Below the pieces are notes generated by a model that ran no database searches, had not been told where the DNA came from, and was given only the letters and a program-made list of their open reading frames with translations. DNA of 64,000 nucleotides from Collimonas sp. PA-H2 (GTDB lineage: Bacteria > Pseudomonadota > Gammaproteobacteria > Burkholderiales > Burkholderiaceae_D), in assembly GCF_002564105.1 (NCBI RefSeq), contig NZ_PDBX01000001.1, positions 3,720,001 through 3,784,000 of the forward strand. The letters are read 5' to 3'. Shown here piece by piece: positions 18,371 to 27,919 of this stretch (the first letter of the stretch is position 1; each line of letters starts with the position of its first letter). The position numbers and the translations under genes are program-made.

Positions 18371-19222
18371 CTAATTCAGGCGCCGGCTGGCTTCGCGCAA
18401 GTCGATCACCTGCTGCCGCAAGAGCGCCGCGTCAGCTGCATGCGGTCGCTGCGCCAGATAATATTCCAGATCTTCCAGCGCGGCTTGCGGACAATCCAGT
18501 TGCGCAAAGGCCTGCCCGCGGTCGCGCCGCTCGACAGCGTCGTCCGGCAGCAGGATCAGGATCCGTTGCTGCACTTCCAGCAGCCGTCGCCAGTGATTGC
18601 CTTGTTGATAAATCGCTTTCAGGTTGCGCAGCACGCGCACCAGGACCTCATGCGGATGGGCCACTTGCAGATAGCTGATCAGCGACAGCCTGCTGGCCGC
18701 TCTTTCTTCATCGTTGCTGGTCGGCAGATAAGGCTCCAGCCGTTCTTCCAGCTCTTCGCGCGACAGGCTGGCGCCGTTGGCGGGGTCGATCATGATGTCG
18801 CCCGACGGCACTGTCAGTTTCATCAGGAAATGGCCGGGGAACGAAACCCCTTGCACCGGCAATCCAACCTGCTGCGCCAGCTCGATATAGATCAGCGCCA
18901 GCGAGATCGGAATGCCGCGCCGCTTGGCGATGACCCGGTGCAGGTAGCTGTTGTCGGTATCGTAATAATGATTGACGTTGATCGCGAATCCCAGTTCCTG
19001 GTAGAAAAAGTGATTCAGCGAGCGCAGTTTCTGGATAGCGGTGGCGTCTGCCGCCAGGCGCTGGCGCAAAGTGTTGGCCAGCCGGTCCATCTCGTTTTGC
19101 GGAGCGTCGAAATCCAGCTGGGGATAGACATCCTGGGCAATCGCCAGCGCTGCCTCGAACAGGGGAACATCGCTGGCGTGCTGCACCAGCGAGGTAAAGT
19201 ATTCCAGAGATGTGATCGTCAT
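18371..19222 (-). CDS. SirB1 family transglutaminase-like protein
   Basis: This protein has 283 residues from ATG 19222 behind an AGGGG site; the longer frame would add 52 unlikely residues. The N-terminal part, about 35-180, is the transglutaminase-like SirB1 domain with SLNHFFYQELGFAINVNHYY, RRGIPISLALIYIELAQQVG and GVSFPGHFLMKL. The C-terminal part, about 200-280, holds tetratricopeptide-like helices (GNHWRRLLEVQQRILILLPD). The expected catalytic Cys of true transglutaminases is not apparent. The family is widespread next to housekeeping genes, and its biochemical role is unsettled. It lies directly downstream of murJ on the same strand. Confidence 0.88.
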   Translation of the reverse strand: MTITSLEYFTSLVQHASDVPLFEAALAIAQDVYPQLDFDAPQNEMDRLANTLRQRLAADATAIQKLRSLNHFFYQELGFAINVNHYYDTDNSYLHRVIAKRRGIPISLALIYIELAQQVGLPVQGVSFPGHFLMKLTVPSGDIMIDPANGASLSREELEERLEPYLPTSNDEERAASRLSLISYLQVAHPHEVLVRVLRNLKAIYQQGNHWRRLLEVQQRILILLPDDAVERRDRGQAFAQLDCPQAALEDLEYYLAQRPHAADAALLRQQVIDLREASRRLN

Positions 19223-19319
19223 AGCCCCTATCCTAGTGGACTGTAACAACCAAATCAAGAGCGCCTGCAATCTGGGCGGCGTGCATGGCGGTCTTGCAAT
19301 AGTTCCGCGCTTGCAGTGC

Positions 19320-20870
19320 TTAACGCGTAATCCGCTTGAAATCTTGGAAACGGAATCCCATGGCCAGTAGTGCTCCAAAGTAAGTCGCTCCGCAGGCGGC
19401 CATCACGGCAAACAGGGCGCCGATCCGCATCAGCGAGCTGGTGTGCGCTCCGGTCCAGTCAAATTGCTGCGAGCTCCAGAGCGCGACGCCAGCCATCAGG
19501 AACAGGGCGCCGAGCAGGCGCAGGCAGTAGCGGATCCAGCCGGCTTCCGGCTTGTAGATGCCGCGCCGCATGAGGCTCCACAGCAGAAAGCCGGCGTTCA
19601 GGCAGGCGCCGATGCTGATCGACAGCGCCAGCCCGGCCACCGCGAAGATCGGCACGAACACGTAGTTCATCAGCTGGGTGGCGATGAGGACGCCGACGGC
19701 AATCTTGACCGGGGTACGGATATCCTGCTTGGCATAAAAACCCGGCGCCAGGATTTTCACCACGATCAAGCCGATCAGGCCGACGCCATAGGCGATCAGG
19801 ACCTGGCTGGTGACCGCCACCGAAGCAGCATCGAACTTCCCATGCTGGAACAGGGTAGAGGTGAGCGGCACCGACAAGGTGGCCAGCCCGACCGCGGACG
19901 GCAACGCCAGCAAGAAAGTCAGGCGCAGGCCCCAGTCCAGCAGCGACGAATATTCGGTGAGGTCCTTGTCGGCATTGGCTTTCGACAGGCTGGGCAGCAA
20001 GATCGTGCCGAGCGCGACGCCCAGCAGGGCGGTCGGGAATTCCATCAGGCGATCGCCATAGGTCAACAGCGACACGCTGCCGTGGCCCAGGCGCGAGGCG
20101 ATATTGGTGTTGATCAGCAAGCTGATCTGCGCCGCCGAGACGGCAAATACCGCCGGCCCCATTTTTTTCAGTACGCGCTGCACGCCGAGGTCACGCAAGC
20201 CGGTCATGGGATTCATCGCCAGCCGCGGCAGCATGCCGACCTTGATCAGCGCCGGCAGCTGGATCGCGACCTGCAATATGCCGCCTACCAGCACCGCGAA
20301 CGCCATGGCGTAGATCGGATGCTGCATATAGGGCGCGACGAACAGCGAGGCGACGATGAAGGCCAGGTTCAGCAGGACCGAGGTAAAGGCCGGGATCTTG
20401 AATTCATGCCAAGTATTTAGCACGCCGCCAGCCAGCGCCACGAAGGACATGAAGCCGATGTAGGGAAACATGACCCGCGTCATGAAGATCGAGGCGCCCA
20501 GCACATCCTTGTTGTCGCCCAGGCCGGGAGCAATGAAATACACCAGCGCCGGCGTGGCGAGGATGCCGATGATGCAGGTGACCAGCATGGCCCAGGTCAG
20601 CACGGTGGCGACGTGGTCGACCAGCTGCTTGGTGGCGACTTCGCCTTTCTGGTTCTTGTATTCACCCAGGATAGGCACGAAGGCTTGCGAAAAAGCCCCT
20701 TCGGCAAATAACCGGCGCAACAGGTTGGGGATGCGGAAAGCGATGGCGAAGGCGTCGGTATAGCCGTCGGCGCCGAAGGCGCGCGCGTAGAGAATTTCGC
20801 GAATCAGGCCCGTCACACGCGACACCATGGTCATGCCAGAGACGGTGGCAAGCGTTTTATGCAAGTTCAT
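19320..20870 (-). CDS. murJ: Lipid II flippase MurJ
   Basis: This 516-residue inner-membrane protein of the MOP superfamily has about fourteen helices. The start MNLHKTLATVSGMTMVSRVTGLIRE and the stretch DAFAIAFRIPNLLRRLFAEGAFSQAF are hallmarks of MurJ/MviN. The family flips lipid II across the membrane for peptidoglycan synthesis. The arginine needed for substrate binding lies in the SRVTG/RRLFAEG region. Transcription diverges from rpsT, an arrangement common in Betaproteobacteria. The SirB1-type gene follows after a gap of about 100 bases. Confidence 0.96.
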   Translation of the reverse strand: MNLHKTLATVSGMTMVSRVTGLIREILYARAFGADGYTDAFAIAFRIPNLLRRLFAEGAFSQAFVPILGEYKNQKGEVATKQLVDHVATVLTWAMLVTCIIGILATPALVYFIAPGLGDNKDVLGASIFMTRVMFPYIGFMSFVALAGGVLNTWHEFKIPAFTSVLLNLAFIVASLFVAPYMQHPIYAMAFAVLVGGILQVAIQLPALIKVGMLPRLAMNPMTGLRDLGVQRVLKKMGPAVFAVSAAQISLLINTNIASRLGHGSVSLLTYGDRLMEFPTALLGVALGTILLPSLSKANADKDLTEYSSLLDWGLRLTFLLALPSAVGLATLSVPLTSTLFQHGKFDAASVAVTSQVLIAYGVGLIGLIVVKILAPGFYAKQDIRTPVKIAVGVLIATQLMNYVFVPIFAVAGLALSISIGACLNAGFLLWSLMRRGIYKPEAGWIRYCLRLLGALFLMAGVALWSSQQFDWTGAHTSSLMRIGALFAVMAACGATYFGALLAMGFRFQDFKRITR

Positions 20871-21090
20871 GGAGCGGCATTATAGCTGGAGCGGATCGCC
20901 CGCCGCAGCTTTCTCGGGAATCTGGTTTGTTATTTTTTTGATCATTTTCTGCGGATTGGCGGTTGCTGTTGTGAGATAGCAACTGTGATAGACTTCGGCC
21001 TGGAATGTTCCCGCCGCAGGCCTCGAGCAGGATAGCCATTCCGCCATGTGTGCTTTCTTGCGACAGAATTGCTTCCGATGCAAGAGGTAT

Positions 21091-21119
21091 TTGCCTGTTT
21101 CGCAAAAACTGGTTATAAT
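21091..21119 (+). promoter_or_regulatory. rpsT promoter
   Basis: TTGCCT at 21091-21096 and a perfect TATAAT at 21114-21119 are separated by 17 bases. The predicted start near 21126 leaves a leader of about 70 bases before rpsT. Confidence 0.75.
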
Positions 21120-21195
21120 CCGTGGCTTTACAGAATTCTGCGCCGCGGTCAGGTTTGCCGCGTAAGCATTCCCGACCTCGTTTTAGGAAATATAA

Positions 21196-21465
21196 ATGGC
21201 AAATACCGCACAAGCACGTAAGCGTGCTCGTCAAGCAGTTCAGCAAAACCTGCACAACTCCAGTCAGCGTTCGACCCTGCGTACAGCGATCAAAGCTGCC
21301 CGCAAGGCAATCGATGCTGGTGGCGACAAAGCTGCAGCAGCGCTGGTTCTGCAAAAATCCGTATCGGTCATCGACCGTATCGCGGACAAAAAGATCATCC
21401 ACAAGAACAAGGCTGCACGCCATAAGAGCCGTCTGAACGCTGCTCTGAAAGCGCTGGCTGCTTAA
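21196..21465 (+). CDS. rpsT: 30S ribosomal protein S20
   Basis: This 89-residue, strongly basic protein begins [18 protein letters not shown] and contains [15 protein letters not shown] and KGxx-like helical repeats ending [20 protein letters not shown]. It is the small-subunit protein S20, which binds 16S rRNA helices near the body and h44. It is monocistronic, with a strong promoter upstream and two intrinsic terminators downstream. An AGGAAATATAA Shine-Dalgarno context precedes the ATG. Length is normal. Confidence 0.98.
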   Translation: MANTAQARKRARQAVQQNLHNSSQRSTLRTAIKAARKAIDAGGDKAAAALVLQKSVSVIDRIADKKIIHKNKAARHKSRLNAALKALAA

Positions 21466-21476
21466 TTAGTATTTAG

Positions 21477-21500
21477 CCGCCGGCCTGCCGGCGGATTTTA
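21477..21500 (+). terminator. rpsT intrinsic terminator
   Basis: Stem CCGCCGGC-CT-GCCGGCGG is followed by ATTTTA shortly after the rpsT stop. Confidence 0.7.
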
Positions 21501-21521
21501 CTAGCTTGTTGCTGGACCAAG

Positions 21522-21557
21522 AAAAACCCTGCATAAGTCATCTTATGCAGGGTTTTT
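21522..21557. terminator. Bidirectional terminator between rpsT and DUF192 gene
   Basis: A perfect 16-bp inverted repeat, AAAAACCCTGCATAAG with its complement around TCAT, has A/T runs on both ends. It can stop both converging genes. Confidence 0.85.
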
Positions 21558-21622
21558 CTGTCTGTTTTTTCGATTATGCCGGTTCAGGCGGGCGGACCGC
21601 CGCCTGGTCCGCTCGCTTACTC

Positions 21623-22078
21623 TTACTGGGGCAAGCCTTCGATCACAGTACCCGGCTTGATGTTCTTGTCCTTGAACCAGCCCTTGTTCATTTCCAGCGC
21701 ATAGGATGCCGCTCCCTGGGCGCAATGCGAATCCAGCGTCTGCGCTTTCATTTCCTCGACGTTCAGGATCGCGCCTTTTTTATCGATGAAGGCCACCGAC
21801 AGCGGGATCAGCGTGTTCTTCATCCACATGCAGATGCCGGCCGGGGTGTCGAACACGAATACCATGCCTTCGTTGCTGCCCATCCGCTTGCGGAACATCA
21901 GACCTTGTTCGCGCTGGTCTTCGCTGCGCGCAACTTCCGCCTTGATGACGTGGATGCCGATATTCAGCGGGGTAGTGGGGAGTTGCTGCTGGCTTTCCTG
22001 CGCTGCGGCCGGCAGGGCAGCGATAAGGGCAAAGCTTGTGGTAACTGCTGCGAGGGAAACGGCGCGGATTTTTCTCAT
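21623..22078 (-). CDS. DUF192 family secreted protein
   Basis: This 151-residue protein has a signal peptide ending in ALPAAAQ (about residue 26). The mature part is a DUF192 domain: INIGIHVIKAEVARS-type opening, then REQGLMFRKRMGSNEGMVFVF and MWMKNTLIPLSVAFIDKKG. These strings (R..GLM.R......GM.F.F, .MWMKNT..PLD) define the family, small periplasmic beta proteins of unknown function. It is transcribed alone and converges on rpsT at a shared terminator. Confidence 0.85.
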   Translation of the reverse strand: MRKIRAVSLAAVTTSFALIAALPAAAQESQQQLPTTPLNIGIHVIKAEVARSEDQREQGLMFRKRMGSNEGMVFVFDTPAGICMWMKNTLIPLSVAFIDKKGAILNVEEMKAQTLDSHCAQGAASYALEMNKGWFKDKNIKPGTVIEGLPQ

Positions 22079-22168
22079 GTCGGTAAAGCTCCTTTAGGGT
22101 AGGGAGATTATACAGAGAGCTAAATCGGCGGAGGGGTGCCTGTGCTGGGTATGTGTGTTTCAGGACGT

Positions 22169-22197
22169 AAAAAAAGGCAGGACTGGCCTGCCTTTCT
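22169..22197 (-). terminator. Terminator of the basic peptide gene
   Basis: On the minus strand, AAAGGCAGG-CCAGT-CCTGCCTTT is followed by more T residues, immediately after the stop of the 22217-22438 gene. Confidence 0.75.
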
Positions 22198-22216
22198 CGT
22201 AAAGCTGATGCCGGAA

Positions 22217-22438
22217 TTACTTGGCAGGAGCGTCAGCAGCTGGAGCTTCAGCTTTTTCAGCCTTTGCTTTAGCAGCTTTCTTAGCCTTCTTGACTTTGTG
22301 TGTAGTCTTCTTGGCAGCTGGAGCCGATGCTTCTGCAGCAGCGGCAGCAGGTGCTGCAGGAGCAGCTGGGGCTGCGTCAGCAGCGAATACGGAAGTAGCG
22401 AACAGGCCAGCAACCAGGGCAGCGATCAGTTTGTTCAT
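22217..22438 (-). CDS. Small secreted Ala/Lys-rich protein, Asr-like
   Basis: This 73-residue protein runs from ATG 22438, preceded by GGA at good spacing; a start 12 bases upstream is possible. Residues 1-19 (MNKLIAALVAGLFATSVFAA) form a signal peptide. The mature part has a PAAPAAPAAAAAEASAPAA linker, then a lysine-rich block (KKTTHKVKKAKKAAKAKAEK) and an acidic-alanine tail. Composition and layout resemble the acid-shock protein Asr of enterobacteria, a disordered periplasmic polycation, and also histone-H1-like tails. Homology cannot be proven with such low complexity. It has its own terminator. Confidence 0.65.
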   Translation of the reverse strand: MNKLIAALVAGLFATSVFAADAAPAAPAAPAAAAAEASAPAAKKTTHKVKKAKKAAKAKAEKAEAPAADAPAK

Positions 22439-22589
22439 TTTGGTATCCATTCTTTAGCGAGTTAATCAATCATGATTCACTTGAATCACTGCGAATAACG
22501 ACGCTCGGGAGCGGATGGTTGACAGTCTTTTTTAAATTATGCAGATATCTGTATCAAATTGTATCGGCGGCGTATCCACAATCTCTCTC

Positions 22590-23159
22590 TTATTTTTTCA
22601 AGCTGCTCAATTCGCCTGGATCAATTTCCATAGACTCGCCCGGCCACAGCGGATGGCTTTGCAGCGATACCTGGCCGATAGCGACCCGCACCAGCCGCAA
22701 GGTCGGCAGGCCGACCGCCGCCGTCATGCGCCGCACCTGGCGGTTTTTTCCTTCGGTCAGGGTCAGCGCCAGCCAGCTGGTGGGCTTGTCATGGCGCGCA
22801 CGGATCGGCGGATCGCGCGGCCACAGCCAGTCTGGCGCTTCCACCAGGCGCGCCTGGCACGGCAGGGTCATAAAATCGCCGAGATCGACGCCGCCGCGCA
22901 GGCGCGCCAGCTGGGCCGGATCAGCAATTCCCTCGACCTGCGCCAGATAAGTCTTTGGCTGTTTCAGCGCCGGGTGACTAATATTATGTTGTAGCTGGCC
23001 GTCGTCGGTGAGCAGCAGCAGCCCCTCGCTGTCTGCGTCAAGGCGCCCCGCGGGATAAATATCGGGAATATCGATATAGTCGGCCAGGGTGGGTCGGCTG
23101 GGATGCGCCGAGAACTGGCACATGACTTGGAACGGTTTATTGAATAGGATTAGAGGCAT
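22590..23159 (-). CDS. RsuA/RluE-type pseudouridine synthase
   Basis: This 189-residue enzyme belongs to the RsuA/RluB/E/F branch. The catalytic motif AGRLDADSEGLLLLT gives Asp41. KTYLAQVEG, the C-terminal EGKNRQVRRM and GLPTLRLVRVAIG are also diagnostic. It lacks the N-terminal S4 domain, as RluE does. RluE isomerises U2457 of E. coli 23S rRNA, and that is the closest match by length and layout. The gene diverges from icd. Confidence 0.85.
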   Translation of the reverse strand: MPLILFNKPFQVMCQFSAHPSRPTLADYIDIPDIYPAGRLDADSEGLLLLTDDGQLQHNISHPALKQPKTYLAQVEGIADPAQLARLRGGVDLGDFMTLPCQARLVEAPDWLWPRDPPIRARHDKPTSWLALTLTEGKNRQVRRMTAAVGLPTLRLVRVAIGQVSLQSHPLWPGESMEIDPGELSSLKK

Positions 23160-23227
23160 GGCGCTAGTGTCGCAAAAACATGGCGGCTAGTAAAATACTA
23201 GTGCATAATACGAAATGCTTGTCTTAT

Positions 23228-23241
23228 GTCTTATATAAGAC
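23228..23241. promoter_or_regulatory. Perfect palindrome upstream of icd, candidate operator
   Basis: GTCTTATATAAGAC is a perfect 14-base palindrome. A further GTCTTAT copy starts just before it, at 23221. It lies 58 bases before the icd start codon and includes a TATAAG that could be a -10 box. A dimeric regulator of GntR or similar type would fit; this is inference. Confidence 0.45.
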
Positions 23242-23298
23242 CATCCATGATTCAACACCCGTCTAGTAGCATTTCACCTCCCAACTCCGGAGATACTG

Positions 23299-24552
23299 AT
23301 GTCTCAACATATCAAAGTGCCTGCTGAAGGCAAGAAAATCACTGTTAACGCTGACTATTCGATCAACGTTCCTGACAATCCGATCATTCCTTTCATCGAA
23401 GGCGATGGCACCGGCGTCGATATCAGCCCGGTCATGATCAAGGTGGTGGATGCTGCTGTCGCCAAGGCTTACGGCGGCAAGCGCAAGATCAGCTGGATGG
23501 AAGTGTATGCCGGTGAAAAATCGACCAAGGTGTACGGTCCCGACGTCTGGCTGCCGGAAGAAACCCTGGCCGCGGTCCGCGACTACGTGGTGTCGATCAA
23601 AGGCCCGCTGACGACTCCGGTCGGCGGCGGCATCCGTTCGCTCAACGTGGCGCTGCGCCAGGAGCTGGACCTGTATGTTTGCCTGCGTCCGGTGCGTTAC
23701 TTCAAGGGTGTGCCTTCGCCGGTGCGTGAGCCGGAAAAAACCGATATGGTGATTTTCCGTGAAAACTCGGAAGATATCTATGCTGGCATCGAATGGCAGG
23801 AAGGCAGCGACGGCGCCAAGAAGCTGATCGAATTCCTGATCAAGGAAATGGGCGTCAAGAAGATCCGTTTTCCGAATACTTCCGGCATCGGCATCAAGCC
23901 GGTCTCGCGCGAAGGCACCGAGCGCCTGGTGCGTAAGGCGATCCAGTACGCGATCGACAACGACAAGCCATCCGTGACCATTGTCCACAAGGGCAACATC
24001 ATGAAGTTCACCGAAGGCGGCTTCCGCGACTGGGCCTATGCCCTGGCGCAAAAGGAATTCGGCGCCGAGCTGATCGATGGCGGTCCGTGGGCGAAATTCA
24101 AGAACCCGAAGACCGGCCGCGACATCATCGTCAAGGATTCGATCGCTGATGCATTTTTGCAACAGATCCTGTTGCGTCCGAATGAATACAGTGTCATCGC
24201 CACCCTCAACCTGAACGGCGACTATATTTCCGACGCGCTGGCGGCGCAGGTCGGCGGCATTGGCATCGCGCCGGGCGCCAACCTGTCGGACTCGGTCGCC
24301 ATGTTCGAAGCGACCCATGGCACGGCGCCAAAATACGCCGGCAAGGACTACGTGAACCCGGGTTCGCTGATCCTGTCGGCGGAAATGATGCTGCGTCACA
24401 TGGGCTGGCTGGAAGCGGCCGACCTGATCATCGCTTCGATGCAAAAATCGATCGCCTCGAAAAAGGTCACTTACGACTTTGCACGCCTGATGGAAGGCGC
24501 GACCCAGGTTTCCTGCTCAGGTTTCGGCGACGTCCTGATCGAAAACATGTAA
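23299..24552 (+). CDS. icd: NADP-dependent isocitrate dehydrogenase
   Basis: This 417-residue homodimeric enzyme of the citric-acid cycle decarboxylates isocitrate to 2-oxoglutarate with NADP. The substrate loop [20 protein letters not shown] includes the serine that AceK phosphorylates in E. coli. [24 protein letters not shown] and the NADP-side [13 protein letters not shown] are all intact. A GGAG site lies six bases before the ATG. It is monocistronic, with a palindrome upstream and a strong terminator downstream. Confidence 0.97.
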   Translation: MSQHIKVPAEGKKITVNADYSINVPDNPIIPFIEGDGTGVDISPVMIKVVDAAVAKAYGGKRKISWMEVYAGEKSTKVYGPDVWLPEETLAAVRDYVVSIKGPLTTPVGGGIRSLNVALRQELDLYVCLRPVRYFKGVPSPVREPEKTDMVIFRENSEDIYAGIEWQEGSDGAKKLIEFLIKEMGVKKIRFPNTSGIGIKPVSREGTERLVRKAIQYAIDNDKPSVTIVHKGNIMKFTEGGFRDWAYALAQKEFGAELIDGGPWAKFKNPKTGRDIIVKDSIADAFLQQILLRPNEYSVIATLNLNGDYISDALAAQVGGIGIAPGANLSDSVAMFEATHGTAPKYAGKDYVNPGSLILSAEMMLRHMGWLEAADLIIASMQKSIASKKVTYDFARLMEGATQVSCSGFGDVLIENM

Positions 24553-24571
24553 GTAAGTCTGTCAGCCAAAC

Positions 24572-24602
24572 AAAAAAGCCAGAATTCGTTCTGGCTTTTT
24601 TT
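24572..24602 (+). terminator. icd intrinsic terminator
   Basis: AAAAAAGCCAGAA-TTCG-TTCTGGCTTTTTTT forms a perfect stem with a UUCG tetraloop, 20 bases after the icd stop. Confidence 0.9.
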
Positions 24603-24638
24603 ACGCCGGCCATCCGGTTAGCGCTAACAGATGGCCAT

Positions 24639-24666
24639 AAAAAAACCTCACCGCGGTGAGGTTTTT
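24639..24666. terminator. Terminator of the cold-shock gene, bidirectional
   Basis: The symmetric stem AAAAAACCTCACC-GC-GGTGAGGTTTTT lies just after the minus-strand csp stop. Confidence 0.8.
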
Positions 24667-24698
24667 CACAAAAACTGCTGAATATCGCAAAAACGATA

Positions 24699-24902
24699 TT
24701 ATGGAGCTTGGATGTTAGAAGCTTGCTTGCCTTTAGGGCCTTGCGTGACTTCGAACTGGACTTTTTGACCTTCTTTGAGGGTCTTGAAGCCGTTCATCTG
24801 GATTGCGGAAAAGTGTGCAAACAAATCTTCACCGCCGTCATCCGGAGTGATAAAGCCGAAGCCCTTAGAATCGTTGAACCACTTGACTGTACCTGTTGCC
24901 AT
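24699..24902 (-). CDS. cspA: Cold-shock protein, CspA family
   Basis: This 67-residue single OB-fold protein starts [21 protein letters not shown] at ATG 24902; the longer frame adds nine residues that do not fit the family. RNP1 is KGFGFI and RNP2 is LFAHFS, where alanine replaces the usual valine. It binds single-stranded RNA and DNA as a chaperone. The gene has its own terminator and a long AT-rich 5' region, as expected for a cold-shock leader. Which paralogue it corresponds to cannot be told. Confidence 0.95.
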   Translation of the reverse strand: MATGTVKWFNDSKGFGFITPDDGGEDLFAHFSAIQMNGFKTLKEGQKVQFEVTQGPKGKQASNIQAP

Positions 24903-25187
24903 AAAATAGCGTCTTTCAAATAATAACAATCACACGAGCCGTAAAAGCAAGAAGCTTCCTGCCCCTTCTAGAACTTGCTCACTTCTATTAATAAGCGGAA
25001 ACATGCTCACCAATGAATGTCATTCTTTGCGCAAAAAATAAAAAAGTCAAGTAATTTCCTGTATGCAATTAAATTTCAAGAAACGATGTGTTTTTTGCTC
25101 TTGATTTAATCTGTTCCAACGTCATCTGCATAGCAATCGGAAAACGCGTAATATCGATATAAACGTTATTTTATTCAGTATGGCGCG
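24903..25187 (-). promoter_or_regulatory. AT-rich leader and promoter region of the cold-shock gene
   Basis: This AT-rich intergenic region lies between two divergent genes. Long 5' untranslated leaders that refold with temperature are known for cspA. No specific cold-shock box could be confirmed by eye. Confidence 0.4.
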
Positions 25188-25215
25188 TTGCGCATTTGCA
25201 GGAAGGTTTTAGAAT
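25188..25215 (+). promoter_or_regulatory. Candidate clpS-clpA promoter
   Basis: TTGCGC at 25188-25193 and TAGAAT at 25210-25215 are separated by 16 bases. The start point would fall at about 25222, the A of the clpS ATG, implying a leaderless message. Confidence 0.4.
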
Positions 25216-25221
25216 AGGCGC

Positions 25222-25530
25222 ATGGTAACCAAGCACGAAGACGGGACAGTAGCGACGCGACAAGAGCAAAAGCTCAAGCCGCCGTCCATGTATCAGGTAT
25301 TTTTACTGAATGACGACTACACTCCAATGGAGTTCGTGGTCGCTATCTTGCAGGAATACTTCAACAAGGATCGTGAAGCGGCAACCCAGATCATGTTGAA
25401 AGTGCATCGCGATGGCAAAGGCATGTGTGGTGTGTATCCTAAAGATATCGCATCCACAAAAGTTGAACTGGTATTAACGCACGCACGCAAAGCAGGGCAT
25501 CCCCTGCAATGCATGATGGAGGAAGCATGA
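25222..25530 (+). CDS. clpS: ATP-dependent Clp protease adaptor ClpS
   Basis: This 102-residue N-end-rule adaptor hands substrates with destabilising N-terminal residues to ClpAP. Core strings are [21 protein letters not shown] and [17 protein letters not shown]. The NDDYTPME loop and MLKVH helix form the binding pocket. The first 25 residues are the flexible tail that engages ClpA. It overlaps clpA by ATGA, so the two are translationally coupled. No good Shine-Dalgarno sequence precedes the ATG. Confidence 0.96.
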   Translation: MVTKHEDGTVATRQEQKLKPPSMYQVFLLNDDYTPMEFVVAILQEYFNKDREAATQIMLKVHRDGKGMCGVYPKDIASTKVELVLTHARKAGHPLQCMMEEA

Positions 25531-27827
25531 TTGCGCAGGAACTGGAAGTAAGTTTGCACATGGCGTTTGTCGAAGCACGACAAGCAAGGCACGAGTTCAT
25601 CACCGTGGAACATCTGCTGCTGGCCTTGCTCGACAACCCGTCCGCGGCAGAGGTGTTGCGCGCGTGCGCCGTCAACATCGATGATATGCGTAAGACGCTG
25701 ACCATCTTTATTGGCGACAACACACCGACGGTGCCGGGTTCGAATGAGGTGGATACCCAGCCTACCCTGGGTTTCCAGCGCGTCATCCAGCGCGCCATCA
25801 TGCATGTGCAATCGGCTTCCAACGGCAAGAAGGAAGTTACCGGGGCCAATGTACTGGTGGCTATCTTCGGCGAGAAGGATTCGCATGCGGTGTATTACCT
25901 GCACCAGCAAGGCGTGACCCGTCTCGACGTCGTCAACTTCATTTCACATGGCGTGCGCAAGGACCAGCAAGCCGACGTGCAGAAGTCTTCGGAAGGCGCT
26001 GAAGAAGTGCAGGCCGAGGGCCAGGCCAAGGAAAGCCCGCTCGACCAGTTCACGCAAAACCTGAACAAGCTGGCGACCGAAGGCAAGATCGATCCGTTGA
26101 TCGGCCGCGAGTATGAGGTCGAGCGCGTGATCCAGACCTTGTGCCGCCGCCGCAAGAACAATCCCTTGCTGGTCGGCGAAGCCGGCGTCGGCAAGACCGC
26201 GATCGCCGAAGGACTGGCATGGCGCATCACCCAGGGCGAAGTCCCTGAGATCCTGCAGAATGCGATCGTCTACTCGCTCGACATGGGTTCGCTGCTGGCC
26301 GGCACCAAGTACCGCGGCGATTTCGAACAGCGCCTGAAAGCGGTGCTCAAGCAACTCAAGGACAGCCCGCACGGCATCCTGTTCATCGACGAGATCCACA
26401 CCATCATCGGCGCCGGCTCGGCTTCCGGCGGCACGCTGGATGCATCCAACCTGCTGAAACCGGCTTTGTCGAGCGGCCAGCTGAAATGCATCGGCGCCAC
26501 CACCTATACTGAATTCCGCGGCGTGTTCGAGAAAGACCACGCGCTGTCGCGGCGCTTCCAGAAGATCGACGTCAACGAACCGACCGTCGAGCAAACCGTG
26601 CAGATCCTGCGCGGCCTGAAGTCACGCTTTGAAGAACATCACGGCGTCAAGTATTCGGCATCCGCCCTGACCAGTGCGGCTGAACTGGCGGCGCGTTTCA
26701 TCAACGACCGCCATCTGCCGGACAAGGCTATCGACGTCATCGACGAAGCGGGCGCGGCGCAACGCATCCTGCCGAAGTCGAAGCAGAAAAAGACGATTGG
26801 CAAAGGCGAGATCGAAGACATCATCGCCAAGATTGCGCGGATTCCGCCGCAGTCGGTCAACCAGGACGACCGCAGCAAGCTGCAGACCATAGACCGCGAT
26901 TTGCGCAATGTGGTGTTTGGCCAGGATCCAGCCATCGATGCCTTGGCGTCGGCGATCAAGATGGCGCGCGCCGGTTTGGGCAAGACCGACCGTCCGATTG
27001 GTTCTTTCCTGTTCTCCGGTCCTACCGGCGTCGGCAAGACCGAGGTGGCCAAGCAATTGGCGTTCATCATGGGCATCGACCTGATCCGTTTCGACATGTC
27101 CGAATATATGGAGCGCCATGCGGTGAGCCGCCTGATCGGCGCGCCTCCGGGCTATGTCGGTTTCGACCAGGGCGGTCTGCTGACCGAGGCCGTGACCAAG
27201 AAGCCGCATGCGGTGCTGCTGCTGGATGAAATCGAAAAAGCCCATCCGGACATTTTCAATATCCTGCTGCAGGTGATGGATCACGGCGCCTTGACCGATA
27301 ATAATGGGCGCAAGGCGGACTTCCGCAATGTGATCATTATCATGACCACCAATGCCGGTGCGGAGAGCCTGCAGAAACGCTCGATCGGCTTTACCGACAA
27401 GAAGGAAGCCGGCGATGAGATGGCGGATATCAAGCGCATGTTTACGCCTGAGTTCCGCAACCGCATCGATTCCATCATCAGCTTCCATGCACTGGATGAA
27501 GAAGTCATCCTGCGCGTGGTCGACAAGTTCCTGATGCAGCTGGAAGAGCAGCTGCACGAGAAAAAGGTGGAAGCAGTCTTTACCGAGAACTTGCGCAAGT
27601 TCCTGGCCAAGAAGGGCTTCGATCCGTTGATGGGCGCGCGGCCGATGTCACGTCTGATCCAGGACATGATACGCAAGGCGCTGGCCGATGAATTGTTGTT
27701 CGGCAAGCTGGTGACCGGTGGCCGCGTCACGGTCGATCTCGACGACAAGGAGCAGATCAGCCTCGACTTTGCCGAGAAAGACAGCTCCACGCCGTCCGCT
27801 CCCGAGGAAACGGTGGAAGTGGAGTAA
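25527..27827 (+). CDS. clpA: ATP-dependent Clp protease ATP-binding subunit ClpA
   Basis: This is the 766-residue AAA+ unfoldase that feeds ClpP. I take ATG 25527, which overlaps the clpS stop as ATGA and gives the usual [14 protein letters not shown] start. The N-domain covers about residues 1-145. The first AAA module has Walker A GEAGVGKT near 216 and [10 protein letters not shown]. The second has GPTGVGKT near 500 and [12 protein letters not shown]. The C-terminal D2 small domain follows ([15 protein letters not shown]). The tail is acidic. A strong intrinsic terminator closes the clpS-clpA operon. Confidence 0.97.
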   Translation: MIAQELEVSLHMAFVEARQARHEFITVEHLLLALLDNPSAAEVLRACAVNIDDMRKTLTIFIGDNTPTVPGSNEVDTQPTLGFQRVIQRAIMHVQSASNGKKEVTGANVLVAIFGEKDSHAVYYLHQQGVTRLDVVNFISHGVRKDQQADVQKSSEGAEEVQAEGQAKESPLDQFTQNLNKLATEGKIDPLIGREYEVERVIQTLCRRRKNNPLLVGEAGVGKTAIAEGLAWRITQGEVPEILQNAIVYSLDMGSLLAGTKYRGDFEQRLKAVLKQLKDSPHGILFIDEIHTIIGAGSASGGTLDASNLLKPALSSGQLKCIGATTYTEFRGVFEKDHALSRRFQKIDVNEPTVEQTVQILRGLKSRFEEHHGVKYSASALTSAAELAARFINDRHLPDKAIDVIDEAGAAQRILPKSKQKKTIGKGEIEDIIAKIARIPPQSVNQDDRSKLQTIDRDLRNVVFGQDPAIDALASAIKMARAGLGKTDRPIGSFLFSGPTGVGKTEVAKQLAFIMGIDLIRFDMSEYMERHAVSRLIGAPPGYVGFDQGGLLTEAVTKKPHAVLLLDEIEKAHPDIFNILLQVMDHGALTDNNGRKADFRNVIIIMTTNAGAESLQKRSIGFTDKKEAGDEMADIKRMFTPEFRNRIDSIISFHALDEEVILRVVDKFLMQLEEQLHEKKVEAVFTENLRKFLAKKGFDPLMGARPMSRLIQDMIRKALADELLFGKLVTGGRVTVDLDDKEQISLDFAEKDSSTPSAPEETVEVE

Positions 27828-27861
27828 GCTTTCCCTGAGCCGACGCCGGCAGCAGTAAAGC

Positions 27862-27898
27862 AAAAAGCCTGAACCACGCAAGCGGTTCAGGCTTTTTT
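27862..27898. terminator. Terminator after clpA, bidirectional
   Basis: AAAAAGCCTGAACC and GGTTCAGGCTTTTTT form a 14-bp stem around an 8-base loop, with A and T runs on both ends. It also serves the converging M48-type gene. Confidence 0.9.
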
Positions 27899-27919
27899 AT
27901 CGCCGGGCGAAAATTTCGC

